Below, piece after piece: positions 56,967 through 64,000 of a stretch of DNA of 64,000 nucleotides (the stretch's first letter is position 1; the number at the start of each line of letters is the position of its first letter). The stretch is from Helicobacter pylori (lineage in GTDB: Bacteria > Campylobacterota > Campylobacteria > Campylobacterales > Helicobacteraceae): contig CP032046.1 of the NCBI GenBank assembly GCA_008032955.1, positions 124,001-188,000 on the forward strand, in the 5' to 3' direction. Made by a program: the position numbers and the translations under genes. The notes below the pieces were generated by a model that was given only the letters and a program-made list of their open reading frames with translations, made no database searches and was not told the origin of the DNA.

Positions 56967-58568
56967 TAGGTTTTTTATCCTCTAAAGTGATTTTAATGCT
57001 TAAGGTCTTGTTTTCTAAAAGGCTTTTTAAGGACTCTTGATTCAGGCTTTTTAATAAGTCCTGCAAATTCAAGCGCAATTCTAGGGGGCTGGAAGTTTTA
57101 TCGCTTTCTTCTTTTTCTTGCGGGGTTTCTGTGGCGTTTTCATTCTTGGAGATTTCTGTGGCGTTCTTTTTAGGGGTTTCTGTGGCGTTCTCATTATTAG
57201 GGGTTTTTGCAACGGCTTCATTCAAAAAGGGCAATTCTTCCCCCATCGCTTTAGCCATCACCGGCTCAGGAATGTCTTCAATGCTTTCGTAATGGTCTTC
57301 TTGGGGTTTTTCATCTTGGGTTTGTGGGGTTTCTTTTTCTTGGGTTTCTTCTTGTGGGGTTTCTTTTTCTTGCGCTTGGAGGATTTCTACATCTTGTGGT
57401 GTTTCTGCGATTTCTTGTTTTTCTTTTTCTTGTGGGGTTTCTTTTTCTTGGGTTTCTTCTTGTGGGGTTTCTTTTTCTTGCGCTTGGAGGATTTCTACAT
57501 CTTGTGGTGTTTCTGCGATTTCTTGTTTTTCTTTTTCTTGTGGGGTTTCTTTTTCTTGCGCTTGGAGGATTTCTACATCTTGTGGTGTTTCTGCGATTTC
57601 TTGTTTTTCTTTTTCTTGTGGGGTTTCTTTTTCTTGCACTTGGGTTTTTTCGGTAACAACTTCTTGGATTTTTTGCGTTTCTTCTTTATTCTCTTGGCCG
57701 TTAGAGTTTTCTTGGATTTCTTTGACTAATTCTTGCATGGCTTCTAATTCTTGCACGCTTGGGGAATCTTGTGTTTCTTCTTGTTTTTCCTCCTTATTTT
57801 CTTGTGTTTCTTCTTTGATTGGCTCTTGTTCTTGCGTTTCTTCTTTGGGGGTTTCTACTTGTTCTTGCGTTTCTAATTCTTTAGAAACTTCTTCATCTTT
57901 GGGGGTTTCAACGCTCCCTTGCGTTTCATCATCTTGGGGCTTTTCTTTATCTTGGGGGTTTTCTGCAACTTCTTGTTCTTCTTTTTCTTTAATTTCTTCT
58001 TGCATTTCTTTAACTTCTTCTTTTTTAACCTCTTCTTGCGTTTCTTCTTTAAGAGTTTCTACTTCTTGGGCGTTTAAAGTGGGGAGTAGTTGCTCTTCAT
58101 TGTTAGGCTCTTCTTTGGTTAGGGCCTCTAAATCGCCTAAACTTTCTAACTCGTCCCAATTGGTTTCTAAAACTTCTTGAGTTGGGTCTAAATTCTGGCT
58201 AGGCTCTAGCTCGCTTGCGTTAGAACCAAGCTTTTTTTGAAGGACTTTTAACATTTCGGTGGGTAAAAAGGTTTTTTGATTTTCATCTCAAAGCCTTCTA
58301 AAAAGGGCTGCGTTTCATTGCCCTTTTTATACATGCACACGCTGTTTTTATTTTGAGAGATGGTTTCTTTTAATTCTAGCCAATCTATTTGGTCTAGTTT
58401 TTCCAAACATTCATCATCGGCTATCAAAAGCCATTCCTGATTTTCTTTAAGGCGTGCGGACAGCTCTTGATAGTGGTTAAAATTTTCTATAGATAATTCT
58501 AATTTCTTAGAGACACTCTCAAGCAGTTTTGTGATCATGGGGTTTTGGTTGAATAGAATCATTTTCAT
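56959..58568 (-). pseudogene. Poly-E-rich protein with receiver-like N-terminus, one-base frameshift
   Basis: The first ~103 codons from 58568 (MILFNQNPMITKLLESVSKK, EWLLIADDEC, ending KIKKPF) resemble a response-regulator receiver fold, including the KPF turn before the last helix. The frame then changes. The downstream part (from 58254, LKVLQKKLGSNASELEP) continues as a highly acidic Glu/Gln/Thr/Pro repeat protein, ending in a short helical domain (LRLNLQDLLKSLNQESLKSLL). At CCTTTTTACCC (plus bases 58265-58269) one more T would read KKPFLPTEMLKVLQ and fuse both parts into 536 residues. Alternatively the ATG overlap (AATGTTAA) is genuine coupling of two genes. Role unknown. Confidence 0.75.
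57323..57638. repeat. In-frame coding tandem repeat, 108/108/78-base units
   Basis: Units start at 57323, 57431 and 57539, with a partial unit at 57617. The first two appear identical on reading; the third lacks a 30-base element. All spacings are multiples of three, so the frame is kept. Each unit encodes AETPQDVEILQAQEKETPQ plus EKEKQEI; the extra 30 bases add EETQEKETPQ. Copy number should vary between strains. Confidence 0.85.
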
Positions 58569-58642
58569 TTTAGGGACTCCTTATTTTATTAAGAAACGCT
58601 TCTTTAAGCCTATCCATTTTTATCGCTTTTTTTAAATCTTTT

Positions 58643-58648
58643 ATTATA
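58643..58648 (-). promoter_or_regulatory. -10 box for the poly-E-rich/gmk operon
   Basis: Minus-strand TATAAT within TTTGATTATAATAAAAG, 75 bases before the ATG at 58568. The same A/T block contains TATAAT on the plus strand (58645-58650), 62 bases before nucT, so the site might act in both directions. Confidence 0.5.
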
Positions 58649-58711
58649 ATCAAAAATCCACTTGGTTGGTTGTTTTTATCATAGAGTGTAATTTAGAATA
58701 AGGATCATTTG

Positions 58712-59254
58712 ATGTTCAACAAATTTAAAAAAATCGTTGGCGTGGGTGTGTTAGTGAGCTGTTTAGGGGTTTTGCAAGCTAAAAGCAGTCTCTTTGTCTT
58801 ACCTTATGAGCAAAGAGACGCTCTCAATTCTTTAATTTCTGGGATTAGCAGCGCTAGAGAGAGCGTGAAAATCGCTATTTATAGTTTCACGCACAGAGAT
58901 ATTGCAAGAGCGATTAAAAGCGTAGCGAGTAGGGGGATTAAGGTGCAAATCATTTATGATTATGAAAGCAATCACAATAACAAGCAATCCACTATTGGCT
59001 ATTTAGACAAATACCCTAACACGAAAGTGTGCTTATTAAAAGGGCTTAAGGCTAAAAACGGGAATTATTACGGCATCATGCACCAAAAAGTGGCGATCAT
59101 TGATGATAAAATCGTGTTTTTAGGCTCAGCGAATTGGAGCAAAAACGCTTTTGAAAACAATTATGAAGTGCTTCTAAAAACCGATGACACAGAGACGATC
59201 CTCAAAGCCAAGAGTTATTATCAAAAGATGCTAGAAGGTTGCGTTGGGTTTTAA
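58712..59254 (+). CDS. nucT: PLD-family nuclease NucT
   Basis: 180 residues from ATG 58712 (aagga RBS eight bases upstream; a TTG one codon earlier is less likely). Signal peptide (KIVGVGVLVSCLGVLQAKSS), then one HKD motif: MHQKVAIIDDKIVFLGSANWS (HxKx4D with GSANW). Single-motif members such as Nuc dimerise to build the active site. From memory HP0323/NucT is a membrane-associated single-strand-preferring nuclease, important for recycling purines from extracellular DNA. Convergent with the OMP gene, seven bases between stops. Confidence 0.9.
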   Translation: MFNKFKKIVGVGVLVSCLGVLQAKSSLFVLPYEQRDALNSLISGISSARESVKIAIYSFTHRDIARAIKSVASRGIKVQIIYDYESNHNNKQSTIGYLDKYPNTKVCLLKGLKAKNGNYYGIMHQKVAIIDDKIVFLGSANWSKNAFENNYEVLLKTDDTETILKAKSYYQKMLEGCVGF

Positions 59255-59261
59255 AAGCCCT

Positions 59262-59999
59262 TTAGAAGTGGTAATTATACCCCACATAAAAGGCAAAAAC
59301 CCTACGCATTTGAACCCTAAGTGCGTCGGTGGTGTAGTATTTGTTGTTAAGAGTGGGGAATTTAAACCCGATTTCAAATTCATGTTCATCTACGAATAAA
59401 GCTTTGAAACCAAAGTTAAAGAGGAATTGAAAAGAGGTGTTATCAACCCTACTACTATTAGTGATGCCTAATAATTCCTGCCCTTTATTGCCAATATACC
59501 AACTATTCCCAGCAATCGCAATCCCCCCAAAAACGCCAATATCCACGCCAATATCATCTTGATAAAAACTCCCTTGGAAGAAATTCCATATCGCATCCAC
59601 GCCCACGCCATAAGTGATCATGTTGTTGCCCCCATAATAGCCTTTAGGGTATCTCATGCCATAGCCTTGCCAATCTAAAAAAGCAAAATAGCGCAAACCT
59701 AAGACTTTATCTGGATGGAAAAAGTGGTTATAGCCCATGACTAAGCCAATCCCATTAGAACCCATGTTAGTGAGTTTTTTAACGCTATTAATGCTAGTCA
59801 TTACATTGGTGTAACCGGTTTGATAGCTAGTAACTTCTCTAACTTCGTGAATATCAGTCATTAAATTGATAGAACCTGTTTGGTAATTGAATCCCATATA
59901 CAAATTTTTCGTCCAAGAAGGTGCAGCGCTTTCTTCATCAGCCCCTAAAGCATGTGCTAACAAGCTTGCGCTAACCAACATTTTTAATAAGGTCCTCAA
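59262..59999 (-). CDS. Hop/Hor-type outer-membrane protein
   Basis: 245 residues. Signal peptide (RTLLKMLVSASLLAHALGADEE), alternating beta-strand pattern (SWTKNLYMGFNYQTGSINLM, GIGLVMGYNHFFHPDKVLGLRYFAFLDW) and C-terminal strand RRVFAFYVGYNYHF ending in Phe. This is the C-terminal signature of the H. pylori Hop/Hor porin-adhesin superfamily; the short length and lack of the Hop N-terminal motif favour Hor. Two near-duplicate segments (VREVTSYQTGYTNVMTSINS after YQTGSINLMTDIH) form a small internal repeat. Function unknown. Confidence 0.85.
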   Translation of the reverse strand: MRTLLKMLVSASLLAHALGADEESAAPSWTKNLYMGFNYQTGSINLMTDIHEVREVTSYQTGYTNVMTSINSVKKLTNMGSNGIGLVMGYNHFFHPDKVLGLRYFAFLDWQGYGMRYPKGYYGGNNMITYGVGVDAIWNFFQGSFYQDDIGVDIGVFGGIAIAGNSWYIGNKGQELLGITNSSRVDNTSFQFLFNFGFKALFVDEHEFEIGFKFPTLNNKYYTTDALRVQMRRVFAFYVGYNYHF

Positions 60000-60103
60000 G
60001 ATTTATACTCCTAGCGTTAAAGTTGGGTTTTTAATTTTTTGTTATCAGCTCTAAATTTTACAACAACTTACTCAAAATTAAGCATTTATTCTTTATAAGA
60101 GAG

Positions 60104-60109
60104 TATAAT
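60104..60109 (+). promoter_or_regulatory. -10 box for flgH-pseFGH
   Basis: TATAAT in gagagTATAATtcaa, 37 bases before the flgH ATG. It indicates sigma-80 transcription for the flgH/pseudaminic acid cluster; no GG-N10-GC is seen. Confidence 0.6.
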
Positions 60110-60145
60110 TCAAGGCTTAAAATAACTCAAAAGTAAGGCTAGTGG

Positions 60146-60859
60146 ATGAAAAAAGCGCTTTATTTAGGGGCTGTTGTGTTTGGCGTTATATTCAGCATGG
60201 CATCAGCCAATGAGCCAAAAATTGATTTTAACCCTCCTAATTATGTAGAAGAAACCCCCTCTAAAGAATTTATCCCTGAATTGAACAAGTTAGGGAGTTT
60301 GTTTGGGCAGGGTGAGCGCCCCTTATTTGCGGACAGGAGGGCGATGAAGCCTAACGATTTGATCACAATCATTGTCTCTGAAAAAGCGAGCGCGAATTAT
60401 TCTAGCTCTAAAGATTATAAAAGCGCTTCAGGGGGTAATTCCACGCCCCCAAGACTCACTTATAACGGGCTAGATGAAAGAAAGAAAAAAGAAGCACAGT
60501 ATTTAGACGATAAGAATAATTACAATTTCACCAAATCTAGCAATAACACGAATTTTAAAGGCGGTGGCTCGCAAAAAAAGAGCGAAGATTTAGAGATCGT
60601 GTTGAGCGCTCGCATCATTAAGGTGCTAGAAAACGGGAATTATTTCATCTATGGGAATAAGGAAGTGCTAGTGGATGGGGAAAAGCAAATCCTTAAGGTG
60701 AGCGGGGTGATCCGCCCTTATGATATTGAAAGGAATAACACTATCCAATCCAAGTTTTTGGCTGACGCTAAGATTGAATACACGAATTTAGGGCATTTGA
60801 GCGATTCCAATAAAAAGAAATTCGCCGCTGATGCGATGGAAACCCAAATGCCTTATTAA
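60146..60859 (+). CDS. flgH: Flagellar L-ring protein FlgH
   Basis: 237 residues. Signal peptide (KALYLGAVVFGVIFSMASANE) without an obvious lipobox Cys, unlike the lipoprotein FlgH of enterobacteria. Conserved GSLFGQGERPLFADRRAMKPNDLITIIVSE is the L-ring domain, with LSARIIKVLENGNYFIYGNKEVLV and GVIRPYDIERNNTIQS at the C-terminus. Forms the outer-membrane ring around the rod. pseF begins 23 bases after its stop. Confidence 0.93.
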   Translation: MKKALYLGAVVFGVIFSMASANEPKIDFNPPNYVEETPSKEFIPELNKLGSLFGQGERPLFADRRAMKPNDLITIIVSEKASANYSSSKDYKSASGGNSTPPRLTYNGLDERKKKEAQYLDDKNNYNFTKSSNNTNFKGGGSQKKSEDLEIVLSARIIKVLENGNYFIYGNKEVLVDGEKQILKVSGVIRPYDIERNNTIQSKFLADAKIEYTNLGHLSDSNKKKFAADAMETQMPY

Positions 60860-60882
60860 TAAAGAGCGTTTGAAAGCCTAGC

Positions 60883-61562
60883 ATGAGAGCGATCGCTATT
60901 GTTTTAGCCAGAAGTTCCAGTAAAAGGATTAAGAATAAAAATATTATTGATTTTTTCAATAAACCCATGCTCGCTTACCCCATTGAAACAGCGCTAAATT
61001 CCAAGCTCTTTGAAAAGGTGTTTATCTCTAGCGATAGCATGGAGTATGTGAGTTTGGCTAAAAATTATGGGGCGAGTTTTTTGAATTTACGCCCTAAAAA
61101 TTTAGCGGATGACAGAGCCACGACTTTAGAGGTGATGGCCTACCACATGAAAGAATTAGAGTTAAAAGATGAAGATATTGCGTGTTGTTTGTATGGCGCT
61201 TCAGTATTTTTACAAGAAAAGCATTTAAAAAACGCTTTTGAAACTTTAAAACAAAATCAAAATGTGGATTATGTTTTCACATGCTCTCCCTTTAGCGCTT
61301 CGCCCTATCGTTCTTTTAGCCTTGAAAACGGCGTTCAAATGGCTTTTAAAGAGCATTTAAACACGCGCACGCAAGATTTAAAAACGCTCTATCATGACGC
61401 AGGGTTGCTTTATATGGGGAAGGCTCAAGCCTTTAAAGAAATGCGGCCTATTTTTAGCCCAAATTCCATCGCTTTAGAATTATCGCCCCTAGAAGTCCAA
61501 GATATTGACACTTTAGAAGATTTAGAATTAGCCAAGCTCAAATACAGCCGTTTGAAAAACGC

Positions 61563-61569
<7 letters not shown>
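60883..61569 (+). CDS. pseF: Pseudaminic acid cytidylyltransferase PseF
   Basis: 228 residues. CMP-sialic-acid-synthetase-like nucleotidyltransferase activating pseudaminic acid with CTP. The N-terminus IAIVLARSSSKRIKNKNIIDF is the nucleotide loop; LNSKLFEKVFISSDSMEYVSLAKNYG and FSPNSIALELSPLEVQDIDTLEDLELA are family blocks. Overlaps pseG by seven bases. In strain 26695 the corresponding locus has been described as a joined or frameshifted pair; here PseF and PseG are clearly separate frames. Confidence 0.9.
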
Positions 61570-63840
<2,271 letters not shown>

Positions 63841-63844
<4 letters not shown>

Positions 63845-64000
63845 TCAGGGTTAAATCGTTTAGCGATAGTGGGTAATTCCAATTTAAAAGCGTTTTTTTG
63901 GATACGGCTTATGATGCTTTTTACTAAAATTTCATCATAGCCTAATTGGGTGAGCGTTTCTAAATGGATGGGCTTTGTTTGGAATAACGCTTCAATATCC
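63841..64000 (-). CDS. nadE: NAD synthetase NadE, C-terminal end only
   Basis: Minus-strand frame open from the window edge to TGA at 63841-63843. It encodes 52 residues: [20 protein letters not shown], then [20 protein letters not shown], and [10 protein letters not shown]. The ending '..v.r.i..n.fKR..P.iak' is the NadE C-terminus, and the position next to lpxK fits the H. pylori gene order. The catalytic part lies outside the window. Confidence 0.8.

Noticed and set aside
57323..57638. Regular repeats considered as a CRISPR array
   Set aside because: Units are contiguous with no unique spacers and are translated in frame; no cas genes nearby.
57118..57729. 203-codon plus-strand frame rich in Phe, Leu and Gly
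   Set aside because: It is the reverse complement of the poly-E repeats; its periodicity follows the repeat and it lacks an RBS.

Overview
The window is a contiguous piece of a Helicobacter pylori chromosome. The evidence is the low-GC, A/T-tract-rich composition and the dense, overlapping operons. Several genes are essentially confined to this genus: a VacA-like giant autotransporter (ImaA), BioV, HugZ, the DUF374 lipid A acyltransferase LpxJ, an 828-residue FlgL and a poly-E-rich protein. Gene order matches what I remember of the HP0269-HP0329 segment of strain 26695. HP numbers and literature names are from memory, not from a search.

Layout. 1-9680 (+): tail of miaB, lpxJ, three linked genes that look like a PilM/PilN/PilO-type set, a Cys-cluster protein, a TPR protein, a degenerate TrpC-like protein, ferredoxin fdxA, gppA, waaC and lpxL. 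9736-10851 (-): tgt. 10908-18841 (+): TrkA/RCK-type protein, aroB, an MscS channel, mtaB, an FtsH homologue that has lost its protease motif, bioV and a small membrane protein. 18895-27624 (+): imaA, 2909 codons. 27672-32964 (+): lysA, chorismate mutase, a DUF2156 protein, a pabB-pabC fusion, and amiE behind a perfect 7-1-7 Fur-type palindrome. 33046-35532 (-): flgL with a sigma-54 promoter. 35776-42789 (+): rplU, rpmA, dppABCDF and obgE. 42984-48642 (+): a polysaccharide-lyase-like protein, YceI-like protein, hemL, an AtpZ/AtpI-like pair, a nitrilase-family hydrolase and pgdA. 48696-50507 (-): a strain-variable restriction-modification island. 50602-51938 (+): a small CxxC protein and a CobW GTPase. 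51944-58568 (-): MFS transporter, a decayed spacer, hugZ, argS, tatA, gmk and the poly-E-rich gene. 58712-62974: nucT, an outer-membrane protein (-), flgH and pseFGH. 62907-64000 (-): lpxK and the end of nadE.

Themes. The envelope is heavily represented: lipid A and LPS (LpxJ, LpxL, WaaC, LpxK), peptidoglycan deacetylation (PgdA), flagella and their pseudaminic acid decoration (FlgL, FlgH, PseFGH), and surface proteins (ImaA, a Hop/Hor-type OMP, NucT). Nitrogen and iron responses appear as amiE, the nitrilase, DppABCDF and HugZ.

A caution on quality: four genes (dppB, the DNA methyltransferase, the poly-E-rich gene and lpxK) are each broken by the loss of exactly one base in a short homopolymer. 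In each case adding one base restores a single full-length frame. LpxK is normally essential, so uncorrected homopolymer errors are at least as likely as true pseudogenes or phase variation.

The most interesting items to follow are the orphan PilMNO-like trio, the FtsH pseudoprotease next to bioV, the R-M island with its poly-A switch site, the repeated module in ImaA and the CxxC-protein/CobW pair. I found no rRNA, tRNA, CRISPR array, insertion sequence or replication origin.
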